Positions 1 to 9,548 of a DNA stretch of 64,000 bases are shown here, one piece after another. Source of the DNA: Mesorhabditis belari (Eukaryota; Nematoda; Chromadorea; Rhabditida; Rhabditidae); NCBI GenBank assembly GCA_958450365.1, contig CAUEEP010000747.1:22215-86214 (forward strand), in the 5' to 3' direction. The position numbers and the translations under genes were made by a program. A model generated the notes under the pieces. The model searched no databases. It was not told where the DNA came from and was given only the letters and a program-made list of their open reading frames with translations. The first letter of the stretch is position 1; every line of letters starts with the position of its first letter.

Positions 1-997
1 TGGCTAATCCCAAGTTATTTGGGACGGGTGCATCTTGATCTTTTAACGGTAGGCTCACGTGGAATCGACCGTTCTTGAACTGTGTCTTTCTTTTGAACAA
101 CGACCACGCCAGCTCGTCGTCGTTCGCGTTTATGTCTTCTAACCCAACTCGCTCGGCTTGCATCCACTGAGCTACTCGTTCACTCAGTGTTTCCTCATCT
201 TCGGCTGCAAATGCGGGAAAGGCAAAACCGATCGATCCGACCGATTCTCTCTCTGGTGTCGGTCCGCTCAATGCTCTCGTAGACAATAGCCATCCCACTT
301 TCGATTCGAAGACATAGAAGTGGTTCAGAAGTTCCCGTCTTCTCTTGCTCACTAGCTCCCAGAAGTATTTGTTTCCGATATGAATATGTGGCTCTCTGGC
401 TTCAACAACCACATTTTCGGCTCTCAAGGCATCTCCTGGACGGATGGTGGCTGATAGCATTTTCGCGACAATTCTCTCAACAACAAGTACCTCCATCTCG
501 AAATTCGGTTCGTTCTTCACTTCGGGTTCAATGTCCGCTTTTCGGCAGGTCATCGTTTGACTGCCGGAAAATGTGTTGACAAGGAACTGCTTTGGCGGAC
601 CGGTCACAAGCTTGAGAGCATCAGCTGCTTGTCTTGTCATGTACGTTTTGTTGGCACCACAGTCGAGGAACGCTAGTGTTGTGCCCCTGATTTGGCTGTC
701 TGGGTTGAAGAGACGCACTTCCCCAGTCACCAACGCTTCACCGTCTCGCAAACGATCAGCCGAAATCACTACCGCCTCCGGACCCAATGCTGGGGTCGCA
801 TTTGAGAATGAACGAGGAGGGTTGGCTTGAACCCTTGGAGGTCGGTACTGTGCTTGCTGCTGTTTCGCTGGAACGTTTGATGGCTTCTGGTCAGCACCTT
901 TTGAGCACAAGGATGTGTGGTGCGGTTTGTTGCAGGTGCGGCAATTGTTCAAACCATGCCCGCCTCGCAGACAGTTGTAGCACAGTTTGAACTCCAG
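1..997 (-). mobile_element. BEL/Pao retrotransposon: zinc knuckle and aspartic protease region
   Basis: Open minus-strand frame from just below a TAA at 998-1000 to the window edge, with no stop. It starts with a nucleocapsid-type zinc knuckle (CYNC, then LRGGH, then LNNC; C-x2-C-x4-H-x4-C) at about 982-940. A Gln/Pro-rich linker follows, then the retropepsin-like DUF1758 domain typical of BEL/Pao polyproteins. Its catalytic motif reads AFLDCGANKTYM near 690-655, with DCG where D-S/T-G is usual. The downstream motifs GNKYFWELV and GWLLSTRALSG and the linker GRFHVSLPLKD lead toward reverse transcriptase, which lies outside the window. This protein would process the Gag-Pol polyprotein in virus-like particles. 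The frame is intact here, but the upstream gag is broken (stop-bearing insert and frame changes), so the copy is probably dead. Family call is firm; activity is unlikely. Confidence 0.88.
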
Positions 998-1000
998 TTA

Positions 1001-1455
1001 CGGCTGTAATCCTCCGAAGCATCGACAAAGATAGCTTTTATCCCTTCGATAACTTCAGCTAAATAATTTCTCTATGAGCCAACCAAATAGGTATTTAATG
1101 CTACCATGGATTTCCTGATCAGCTCCAGAGAAGCACAGTTTCTCCAGCGCTCTTGTACTGGCAGGGGGCTCTCCGTGGACCAATGAGTGTCCTGGGTTCG
1201 ACAAAAGCCGCAAGCTTTTTGTCTCGCATCGAGCACCTTTTGTGGGACCGGCTGAACTGTGTCCCGTTTGCCGCCACCTTTCTGTTGTTGCTTTGCGAAG
1301 TTCTGGACCGCGGGCATGGTTGTAAACTTCTCCGTGGGGATCCCTTGGAAGTGCAGCGAATCTCGCTCGGCTGCAGCTTGCATGATTTTCCCGAGCGATT
1401 CTCTCAATGCCTCTAGATCCCATTTCGGATGGTCGATCTTTTTCGCAAAGACTCT
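1001..1455 (-). mobile_element. BEL/Pao gag C-terminal part with frame disruptions
   Basis: Minus-strand frame read from about 1455 down to 1072. It contains KKIDHPKWDLEALRESLGKI, the helical part that normally follows WIKM in BEL/Pao Gag, then KACGFCRTQDTHWSTESPLP, the first CxxC zinc element of these Gags. After about 1130 the translation loses family character (LELIRKSMVALNTYLVGS, then stop). The next zinc knuckle resumes in a different frame near 985. The roughly 130 bp between the two zinc elements looks like an insertion or scrambled segment. Identification rests on order and motifs; the exact breakpoints were not resolved. Confidence 0.7.
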
Positions 1456-1512
1456 CGTGCTGCCAAGCTACTAACTGCTGAATGGCTAATCCCAAGTTAT
1501 TTGGGACGGGTG
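1456..1512 (-). other. 57-bp templated insert in gag copied from pol
   Basis: In the minus-strand gag frame the conserved WIKM is followed by 57 bp (19 codons) that contain stop codons, after which the same frame resumes with RVFAKKIDHPKWD. The first part of the insert, together with the preceding 10 bp, is identical over 40 bp to bases 1-40, where the sequence encodes the protease-RT linker DQDAPVPNNLGLA. The 10-bp string gatcaagatg is present at both places by gag/pol coincidence and marks the switch point. The insert is therefore best read as a microhomology-mediated copy of downstream pol sequence. Confidence 0.75.
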
Positions 1513-2088
1513 CATCTTGATCCATTTCGGCAGTGCTCTCTCCACCGCCAAGCGAATAGCTTCCGATTCTCCCGTCATCTGGAGGCTATTCGCTTGCTGC
1601 ACCAAGGCTTCCATTTCGTCGACAAACGCGACCGTTTCTCTGTAGCCCTCTCCCGATTTCTGCAGACTCAGAATCTTCTGAAGGAGAGCATTCTTTAGCT
1701 TTGTTTCATCCCCGAATCGGGCTCTCAACCTCTCTCGCACAAGCTTGTAGTTCTCTTTCGTCAGGTCGAAGCCAGCCACTGCTTTCGCGGCTTCACCTTT
1801 CAAGTGTGGCATCATGTACGTGAGTTTGACATCGTCATCCCACGGTTGACAGTCTACGGTTCGATCAAACGCTTGAAAGAACCGTCTGAACGTTGCGCTT
1901 CCCTCGAGATCCGGCAGTGGCATTTTGGCGACTTTAAAATGCTGAGTCGGTGCTGTGTAGCGGGTGTCGTGGCACTCGCTACCACAGCAAACTGTGGGCG
2001 TCAGCGGGGTGGCCACTGTTGTCGACGTGGGCTTTGAGGCTCTTTTGCTCTCGATATCCACAAGTTTCCGTTCGCCAGAAGCAATCAA
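1486..2088 (-). mobile_element. BEL/Pao gag N-terminal (DUF1759) fragment
   Basis: A 200-residue minus-strand frame. From about residue 56 it follows the DUF1759 Gag signature of BEL/Pao elements: LPDLEGSATFRRFFQAFD, then DDVKLTYMMPHLKGEAAKAV, LTKENYKLVRERLRARFGD and LPKWIKM. These Gags assemble the cytoplasmic particle. The frame ends at the stop inside the templated insert at 1456-1512. The N-terminal 50 residues are Ser/Thr/Pro-rich and unconserved. No long terminal repeat could be recognised upstream; the flank from 2100 on is a different dispersed repeat also found near 47.9 kb, so the 5' end appears truncated or overwritten. Confidence 0.85.
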
Positions 2089-2099
2089 TCTTTTGTTTC

Positions 2100-2600
2100 T
2101 TTCCGAATAAAGTATTTATATAAATGATTTATCTATAAATGATTTATTTATAAATGATATAAATTATTCCACTAGCATTTAGAAATGAGAAACAAATTCG
2201 CACGGAAAACTAACGAAAAGCCATTTTTTGAGAACGTGAAAACATCCATTTTTTGGCTCTGCTGCCCTTTACTTTACTAAAATAGCTGTAAAATCTTTTA
2301 GAAAAGAGATATCTCAAGACGGTTTTGTACCCATCGATCTGTATTGGATTCAGCTTTAGCATGAGCTATAAAACGTAGAAAAGATATCAAGGGCGAGAGA
2401 CTTTGAACCGAGAAAGATTGAAGAAAAAGATCACCATGAAAGGCGAGAGTTCAATATTATTAGAGATTAATGTTTTCAAAAACGAACATGTTGCGGGCTG
2501 TGCATTCGCAGATGAATGGGTGGCATGGCTGGAGTTGTTGCCAACAAACAGATGGCAAATTTGTTTTCCGGGGCTTGTCTGACTTGGATTAGTAAATAAA
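2100..2600 (+). repeat. Composite dispersed repeat (units A and B)
   Basis: Two abutting blocks. 2105-2365 matches 47872-48140 in the same orientation (shared landmarks: tandem ataaatgatttat, then ttcgcacggaaaactaacg, then tgtattggattcagctttag). Part of it recurs inverted at about 59790-59890. 2366-2530 (landmarks gatatcaagggcgagag, aaaaagatcaccatgaaagg) matches 45590-45745 and 57460-57605 directly and 49265-49412 inverted. The differing neighbours show that the blocks have been joined in different combinations. No transposase or terminal inverted repeat is visible; class unknown. Confidence 0.75.
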
Positions 2601-2689
2601 AATACCATATCGTCAAATATTCTTTAGAGTTTTTGTTCAAGCACAAGTTTTCAATTGGGCTACACAAGTTTTTGTCAAAAGGCAGAGAA

Positions 2690-3465
2690 CAAAAACTTGA
2701 ACGTTTTTGGCAAAAAGAAGACAATTTTCATGCATAATAGCTTTCTTTGGAGTATTTATGCAAGCATATTGGAATGCTAAAGCAAGCATTGCTTTCAGGA
2801 AAAATAAATACATTTTGATGTCATTCTATTTTCACATTGAATTGGCATTTACTGATTACATTATCGATATTAGATTAACTCTTGAAAGTTTCAAAAAAAG
2901 TGATGACACAAAAGACAAAAAGATGTAATCAATGATTCTAAAAAACCGAAGCCAAGCACTTTGGTTGGTTATCAAACACAGAAACCATGATGAAAAATAG
3001 AAAAATTATTAATTTTAAAATAGAATTTTTTGATTTTTTTGAAATTTGATTTTTTTTATTTACTTTATAAAATCCGGATAAAAGCCTCACTGCTCGTAAT
3101 CGCAGTCTTAAAGCAAAAAGAAAAATCGATTAGCCTTTAAACCCCTTTTTGGTCCCTGGCTCTCGTTCTTGCCAATTCCAAGCGTTCTAATTAAATCTCG
3201 CGCTCTAGGGCAATATCCGTCAATGCCAATGGCTTCATGGTAGTAAAAAGGCATCCTCAAACAAGAATGTGTTATTTGTTCGAAAACCATCAACAATGCG
3301 CCAACAACAAAGTTCGGGAATGCCTTAAAATTATTTCACTGGAAAGTCATGTATTAAAGGTCAAATCCCCTGGCTTGGCCAATCTAAAACTCTTGCCCGT
3401 TTTTAGCAAACAAGAGGGCCTTAATTTTCTGAAAAGTTAAAATGCACCTAAAATGCTATGAAGTA
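2690..3465 (+). repeat. Dispersed repeat, unit C, second copy at 56003-56765
   Basis: About 770 bp starting with acgtttttggcaaaaagaag matches 56003-56765 almost end to end, including cagaaaccatgatg, cgcagtcttaaagc, ggcttcatggtagtaaaaag and gccttaattttctgaaaag. Small indels and substitutions separate the copies. Short open frames in it are interrupted differently in the two copies, so I see no coding constraint. At 55.7-56.8 kb this unit follows unit D directly, whereas here unit D lies 2.2 kb away at 5690-6005. Confidence 0.8.
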
Positions 3466-5689
3466 AGCAAGAAAAAGAAGGAACTGGAGATTAGGCAAAA
3501 ATACTGTTGGGGAAAACATGTGATTTTTGCCTTACTGCGAGCACCAAAGGTAGTGATTATTTATAATAATTTAAAGATTTAAATCCAGTGTTATAGATGC
3601 GATGCGTCTAAAACATTCTAATTAACTCTAATTAACTGTCTCGACTGCACGTTCTTGGATTTTTTAGAAACTTAAAAACGAACGTCGATTCTGATCCGAG
3701 GAGGGGGCGGCCAAAGTCGGATATAAGGGTAAACAAATAGCGATGGTGGCATTTCCCAATTTTTTGGTTTTGGGTGACTATGAGAACATGAAGCACAAGG
3801 TAGCCATTGAATAAAATTGTTAAACAAAGGCAAAATGCACTAGGTTACGTTGCCAACGACTTCGAACCAAAACTTTTGCCGGGGTGTGACCAGTGTCTCG
3901 CTAGTTGTAGTCTGACCGAATATAGCTATTTTTTAGTTTAAAAATTTTCCAAAGTGTTAAGCCGTTTGTCGGAAATCACCATGTAGGTGGTGCTGGTTTT
4001 GCGAAATCTGGCGCTGGAGTAATCCGTTCTCATTGCTTTCAGGATTAGAATACATTTTGATGTCATTCTACTTTTTTACATTAGATCGGCTATTTAATAA
4101 TTCTGCTATGCAATTCGAGGCCATGCAATGTGAGGTTACAGGGGATCGAAGAATGATGCAAATTTGAGTTGCTTAGCATGTTTACAGGAAAGCATGTTTA
4201 TGGGGGATCGGAGGGGTGCAAATCAGCACCAATATCGGTGCCATTTTAGCCGCTTGATCCAATTCATTGGCCTTGTACAGAGCGATTGATTTGTGCAACG
4301 AAAATCGAGAGTGTCCAGTGAAGATGAGAAATCGAACATGTACATCTTTTAGACTTTATTCCGTTTGGCTTTAAGCTTGAACCGTACTTCCCAGAAAACA
4401 TCAAAAAGAGTGCTAAGTTTATAGAAGAAAAGGTGTCGGGAAATCGGCAGAAATTTCAATTTCAAGAATTTTGCGAAAGTTCAACGAATGCGCAGATGGC
4501 GCATTGGCAAAATGCGCAAAATGGCGGATAAGAGGTGATGTAGAAGAACATGAAGACTGAGGAAAGCCTGGATTTTCACGAAGAGATTATAGCAATCCAA
4601 GAAATGACCGATAAATAGAGAATCAAATGTTAGAGAAAATCGCTTTAAATTGAGGTGCTAATAAAATTTTGGACATCTACTTTTTTGATGGTCCCATTAA
4701 AACTTATTTAGAATTTTTACGATAATTATTTTAGGAAAGCAAGATGCCTCTATTAATCCTTGACACTCTTTTTAGATATGATCTCAAAAGAAAAAGTTTT
4801 GAAATGACGACTCAAAAGAGTCGTCATTTCAAAACTGAAAAAAAACGTAATCATTATTCGCCCGATTGCTGTACATGTGAAAGAGAATACCGAAAGAGAA
4901 TGTCTAACAAAAAGACAAGAAAATGACGGTAAAGATCTGCAATATTTCGCATTAGCTTCCGCACAATTTTATTTGAAAGATGTCTTAGCCATCTTCAGAG
5001 CACCATGATTTATATAGACTATTTTCTGAGGGCACTATTTTCTGATTTGAGGATGCTTTTAGTGTTTGAAAAATGAAAATAGAGTCAGATTTGTGAAGAA
5101 TTTTAATTTTCGGTAGGTTGAGTTGAGATTCGTTAGACTTTTAATTCTCGTATCCCCTTACAGAGATTATAAATCCCTGGGGAAATCGAATTTTTCGTAT
5201 CGAAGGTTGTCGAAAAGGTGTAGTATCCATCTGTCCAAAATAGTTTTGAAGCAAAATAATAATTAACCCCTAAAGATTTCCGGCTAGATTTCAAGGAATT
5301 ATAAAATATGAAAACCTCAAATGATCTAAAAGGTAAGCTACGTATGCTTTAATATTAGAATCTACGCAAAATTTGACTTTAGAAATGTTCTATTTGTTTC
5401 ATAGACTTACCAATAAAACCTAGATAAAATTAGGGTCAAAGTCGGATAAGCCTTCTACAAAGCCTTTTCAGCATTGAAAGCCTTTTTCAAATAAAATTTC
5501 AACTAAAATAGTTCTTTGTGTTCTAAATAGAATTCTTCTACCTCTAAATATAATTATTTTTTCCCAAAGAAAGATCCTTTCTCTCTAAATATAGTTGGAT
5601 TTTTTGGTATATTTTACAAAAAATAGAAACAGATTTTACAATGGAAATCTTACTAAAAGTCTATTGAATATTTTCTTAACAATGGAAAA
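3466..5689. other. AT-rich sequence with no recognised gene
   Basis: I found no exon with a family signature, no tRNA and no long open frame. 4040-4090 has a weak echo of unit C (acattttgatgtcattcta). The one striking object is the perfect hairpin at 4795-4836, described separately. Confidence 0.5.
4795..4836. repeat. Perfect 19-bp inverted repeat with 4-nt loop
   Basis: 4795-4813 (agttttgaaatgacgactc) is followed by aaaa and then its exact reverse complement at 4818-4836. No mismatch occurs in 19 pairs. Such a hairpin could extrude as a cruciform or, if transcribed, form a short stem; the stem is shorter than a usual pre-miRNA (about 22 pairs or more). No transposon terminus was recognised around it. 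Confidence 0.9.
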
Positions 5690-6005
5690 TGTTTAGTTTA
5701 GTATAATAAGCTTTAAATCAGAAGGTTAAACACACATTGCTTTGAATCCCATCAACAATTTCTATAATAACTTCTTGAATTATAGGTAAATTTGATGAAT
5801 ATTTCTACCTCTTGCAAAACACGTTCATTTTGCAGTCCTTTCTTCTAATTCATGACTATTTTTCCACTCACTCCTAATCACTTTCCAATTTTCACAAAAA
5901 TTTATAAAAAAGAGTCGACAAATTGAATCCAAGTCATTTTCCCCAGCTGATCGTGTTCTTGTTCAGTTTTCTTCTCTGAAATCTTACAGAAAAAGCTGTT
6001 GGCTT
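5690..6005 (+). repeat. Dispersed repeat, unit D, second copy at 55665-55995
   Basis: Matches 55665-55995 in the same orientation: aaacac, gaatcccatcaacaatttc, acttcttgaattataggtaa, cacgttcattttgcag and gagtcgacaaattgaatcc are all shared in order. Identity is high, with scattered indels. In the right-hand copy the sequence runs straight into unit C. Confidence 0.8.
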
Positions 6006-6990
6006 TGAAGAAAGAAATGGAAAATCAATTTGAATCAATCTATTTGAAAATGGATGAATTTAATAGAAAATGAGTGCTTTTGTGGTTTAAATTTAAAAAA
6101 TAAGATCGAAAAGTTTTAGAATTTTGTACAAAAATCTTTACTACAAGTAGCTCACATTTCAATCTCACTTTAACCCATTCTTACTTGTTTCTTTCAATAA
6201 AAAGGTTTCATCTAAGTACCGTTCTTTAAAAGTACCCCCTCTCCCCCTCTCCCATAGTTTTCTGATCCCGTCTAATTATAGTTTTCTATCTCTCTAAATA
6301 TATTGTCTTAACTCCCAGACGGGTGAGAATTTGAAATTTGAAATTTAATGACATCTATACATTTATTAATAGTAGGTGTAATAAATTTGTGACTAGTTTT
6401 GGAACATTCATTATAAAATTTCGTTCTAAAAACAACAACTTTCTTACTACCTTAATAGAAAATATAGATCAAATTTCGACCACCTGTATCCGGCAATTTC
6501 GCACATTTCAAGCTTTAATTTTTGGACAGTGTTCTTTTCGTGGTTCTTTTGGTAAGGACCGGTCTGCGAGTAAAGAAATATTATGTGCGCGCTTGGTACT
6601 CTTCACTCAAGACACGCTATTTCTTCTTCATCTTCTCTACAAAGAATTGTGAAATGTTTTTTTGGATCTTTTGACTTTCAGGGGGTCTGCCCCACGTTCT
6701 AGTTGGCTTTCATCGGCCACCACTCTAAAGTCTCCGAAAAATCTGCTTATAAACTCAAGGGATGTTTTTTAAAACCCCATACAAAACTTTGGATACTCAT
6801 AACTTTTGACAGAGTGCTATTTAGTAGAAACGGAAAGCAGATTCGGATTCAGCGTGAAATTCTGCGTTGATAGGTCTATGGCTCAAGTCATTTGATCAGC
6901 CTATCTAGTTCACCTTTTCGTATTACTATCGAAAACCACCTCTGGTCGTTAAAAAAGCAAAGCGATTGGCGGACAAATTTGAAAAATTAA
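6006..6990. other. No recognised gene
   Basis: Contains a 104-codon open frame at 6338-6652 with no recognisable motif and no supporting splice signals. Otherwise AT-rich sequence up to the tRNA gene. I see nothing that I can name. Confidence 0.45.
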
Positions 6991-6993
6991 ATT

Positions 6994-7065
6994 GATCTCG
7001 GGCGGGGTCGAACCGCCGACCTTGTGTATGTTAGACAGATGTAATAACCACTACACCACGAGACC
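6994..7065 (-). tRNA. tRNA-Val (anticodon AAC)
   Basis: Minus-strand 72-nt cloverleaf. The acceptor stem GGTCTCG pairs with CGAGATC (one G-T). The D arm carries the A box TGGTGTAGTGG. The anticodon loop CTAACAT gives AAC. The T arm GGCGG-TTCGACC-CCGCC is perfectly paired and supplies the B box. The anticodon stem TCTGT/ACACA has a C-C mismatch at its second pair, so either a slightly weakened gene or a recent pseudogene. No CCA is encoded, as expected for a eukaryote. It reads GUU valine codons. Confidence 0.85.
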
Positions 7066-7183
7066 TCTGGTCTGGAGCTAAAAATAGGAACTATTCAACT
7101 CATTCTGCCATTTTTCCACAAAACTACCTTTTTTAAGATCAGTTTTTGACGTGGCCCCTTTTAGCCCTGTCAATTTCCACTGC

Positions 7184-7206
7184 GGTCTCGTGGTGTAGTG
7201 TTTATC
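7184..7206 (+). pseudogene. 5' fragment of the same tRNA-Val, inverted
   Basis: ggtctcgtggtgtagtg is identical to the first 17 nt of the tRNA-Val at 6994-7065 but lies on the opposite strand, about 120 bp away. After it the sequence diverges (tttatctcattaagc) and enters the mariner relic. It lacks the anticodon and T arms and cannot be a tRNA. It retains an A box only. Confidence 0.75.
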
Positions 7207-7670
7207 TCATTAAGCGGGCTTTGAGTTGAATAAGTTGACCACCCAATTGTTGATCTCATCGATGTCTTTGAGCTGTTCTTTTGCTCCATAGTCCAAAATA
7301 AGTGATAATCTGGGGGAGCCATATCGGGACCATACGTGGCATGAGGAAGCACTTGCCACTCTAAAGTTTTTCCTGAGTCTTCCTTGCCACATGCGGTCTT
7401 GCGTTATCATGAAACAAGCGGATAGTCTTCGGATCGAAGCCTTTTTGACGGATGACCTGATCGTCTGGCCCAAGTGTTTACTGTGGAGATCAGCAGTAAC
7501 CATTTCGCCTTTTTAGCACTTCAAAATGAAGTAATCCTTGGTCAATCCACCAAACACAGAGAAGAGCTTTCTTTCCATGTTGTTCTCGTTTCGCTGTCGG
7601 TTTAGGAATTACTCCTGGACTTAGCCATTGACGTTTTCCGGATAAATTGTCGTATTGTATATTGAAAGAA
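7205..7670 (-). mobile_element. Mariner transposase relic (frameshifted)
   Basis: Read on the minus strand in several frames this segment gives, in order: RQWLSPGVIPKPTAKREQHG and KKALLCVWWIDQGLLHFEVL (about 7640-7510), a frame-shifted stretch equivalent to the HDNARPH region (about 7420-7380), and LPHATYGPDMAPPDYHLFW (about 7352-7295). These are the central and C-terminal landmarks of mariner-family cut-and-paste transposases; the last Asp of the catalytic triad survives in YGPD..PPD. At least two frame changes make it inactive. The N-terminal helix-turn-helix part and clear terminal repeats are missing. It is unrelated in subfamily to the DD37D transposase at 9.5-10.4 kb. Confidence 0.85.
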
Positions 7671-7736
7671 GAAGAGAATAATCTCCGTGGGATTACTCTT
7701 AGTGAAAGATGTGGATTTATTAAGAGTAATCCGGGT

Positions 7737-7912
7737 GGGAGCGTTTTCAGGCCTGAAAGGGTTTTCAGGACCAAAAAGCATTGATTACTATAAGACTTTC
7801 AGGTCTGAAAGACTTTCAGGACTGAAAATGCTTTCAGTACTGAAAATGCTTTCAGTACTGAAAATGCTTTCAGTACTGAAAAGGCTTTCAGGACTGAAAA
7901 GCTTTGATTAGT
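7737..7912. repeat. 18-bp palindromic tandem repeat
   Basis: About eight degenerate units of gctttcagtactgaaaat, the central three exact. Each holds the palindrome TTTCAGTACTGAAA (edge units use AGGCCT or AGGACT in the middle). Because 18 is divisible by three, it also produces a repetitive open frame (LKMLSV), which I do not treat as coding. Confidence 0.85.
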
Positions 7913-8162
7913 GTAGGGCTTTTCAACCCTAAAAGCCTTTTTATTTTGACAGAAATTCACAATCTCTTTAGTAACTCTAAGATAAAAACATAAAGAAAAT
8001 CTTGGTCAAAGTTGGACTAATTTCCTGGCAGCAAGAATTTAGGGTATCGTCAGGATATGGTAAATGTCTCAGAAAACTCTCGATTTTAAGTACATATTTG
8101 GATTCTGCATGAAAATTAGACCTAGAAAAAGTACTTTATAGGATATTGAGTAAAGGTTGTTA

Positions 8163-8286
8163 GTTTGTGAGTCTCTTGTGCGAGCAAGCGAACAGCTGGA
8201 AGCTCTTTCGTCAGCTTTTCTTCGATGCTTTCGGAATGAGGAACTCTCGCATCAATCTGGAACGTGTCTTCAATCTCTGCAAAAGG
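8163..8286 (+). other. Possible orphan exon
   Basis: Between an AG at 8159-8162 and a GT donor (aaag/gtttat near 8287) one frame reads SLLCEQANSWKLFRQLFF, DAFGMRNSRINL, ERVFNLCK. The composition is protein-like (amphipathic, Cys and Trp present) and unlike its AT-rich surroundings. I could not link it to a flanking exon or a family. It may be a remnant exon or chance. Confidence 0.25.
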
Positions 8287-8490
8287 TTTATATTCTTATT
8301 AAACTATTTTTTAATTATTTTATTTGTTCAAAAGTTTTGGTCGTTGAAAATCAAACTAGATCCGCTATAATCGAAACTACAGTGCCTCCAGCGAAACAGT
8401 GTCTTTGGCACCTTTAGTTTTTTCTCTTCCAAAGCAGCCCGCCCTTCTGAGATTTCGCTGTTTTATGTCGTGAGGGAGAGAGGCTTACCA

Positions 8491-8590
8491 ACACTGTGAA
8501 CGACAAAGGCGCCTAGTTGTCAACTATGAACTAATGGCGCCTAGATTTTTCCTGTGAACAACAATGGCGCTAGATGTTAACTGTGAACAA
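8491..8590 (-). repeat. GGCGCC-containing ~35-bp tandem repeat
   Basis: Three to four degenerate units around ggcgcctagttgtcaact and tgtgaac. The same unit, in the opposite orientation, forms four copies at 50966-51098. GGCGCC is self-complementary and stands out in an AT-rich setting. A TATA-like tataaaag follows at 8594-8601, but no gene start was found after it. Confidence 0.8.
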
Positions 8591-9288
8591 GACTATAAAA
8601 GAGCTTTCAAGCAGCTTTGAAAGAGTGTAGGAAATAAATAGGGACTAAAACGAGACAAAAGTAAATTCTTCTTAGTACCTGATCCAAGTTGTGAAAGATA
8701 GCAAGCGAATTTTTGGACCCTTGGTTTACGTACATGTTGCTCTAGTCTGTTACCTGTTGCCTGTGCCCCTTATTTGTTGCCCAGTCTTGTCGCTGTGTGC
8801 TCCAAAACTCAAATTAAACTCTTCGCAAAAATTACGAAAGTTTTCTTTCGTAAACGTAAAACTTTTTTTCGGATATTTTACTACAGTAGCCTCCTATCCT
8901 ACCAATAAGCCCCTGAATTGAAGATTCAAAATAAAACGTAAGACTAGTTATGCTTTAAGCTTCCTTCTGGAAATTGTAGGACAAAAGGTTGGCTTGCCTA
9001 AAATATCGTACAACAGGTGTAGCTTCAGTCAAAAAGTTTGCGTGTAAAAGCCGGGTGTGCTTCATGACTTCTTTTATGCTTCACGCTTTAATACAACGCA
9101 AAGGAATGGAACCACAAAATCCCAGCCTACAAATGAGATATCAACACGATCAGGTGGGAAGAAAATAGGATTTACCAAACAAACCTTAACTATCTTTATG
9201 TCTACCCACTACCAGCTAGCTGCTTTCAGTTCAAAGATTTGATAACGAATTTCGTTACCAATTCTGATTTCTATAGGCACTCGCTTGT
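8591..9288. other. No recognised gene
   Basis: Begins with a degenerate ggagcttt/gggacta repeat (8597-8650) of the family described at 11468-11790. The rest holds short open frames without motifs. Confidence 0.4.
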
Positions 9289-9289
9289 C

Positions 9290-9394
9290 TTATCCCCTCC
9301 CCTTTTCTCACATCTTCCTTCTCCTCCCTCTCTTCTCTTCCCTTCCCTCTCTTTCTTTCCCTTCTCTTCCCTTCCTCCTTCCCCAATCCCAATT
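9290..9394 (+). repeat. Polypyrimidine tract
   Basis: About 100 bases of almost pure C/T (runs of ccctcccctttt, cttctcttcccttcc). Simple low-complexity sequence, potentially able to form triplex DNA. Confidence 0.9.
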
Positions 9395-9435
9395 CATGCG
9401 TTGGATTATTTTCTATATTTCACAACACTGTATAT

Positions 9436-9463
9436 ACAGGGTGGCTGATAATTACGTGCGCCA
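9436..9463. mobile_element. Probable 3' terminal repeat of the DD37D transposon
   Basis: tatacagggtggctgataat begins with the TA-flanked CAGGGTG start common to Tc1/mariner termini and lies about 90 bp outside the transposase stop codon. No matching inverted copy was found on the other side up to about 10.7 kb, so the 5' terminus seems lost. The assignment rests on position and the start motif. Confidence 0.55.
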
Positions 9464-9548
9464 AAGAAAACGCCATAATTTAATTTTCTTTCAAAGAAAA
9501 TGTAAAAATCTTTATTTATATAATAGTTGTAACAAAAGCATTTAATAA

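Noticed and set aside
388..1698. Plus-strand open frames over the retrotransposon
   Set aside because: Shadows of the minus-strand BEL/Pao coding sequence.
2100..2400. Long terminal repeat of the BEL/Pao element
   Set aside because: The block recurs at 47.9 kb and inverted near 59.8 kb without any BEL/Pao sequence beside it, and no TG...CA boundaries or primer-binding site were found.
9290..9394. Secreted-protein frames (many Pro/Ser/Leu) over the polypyrimidine tract
   Set aside because: Composition artefact of the C/T-rich sequence.
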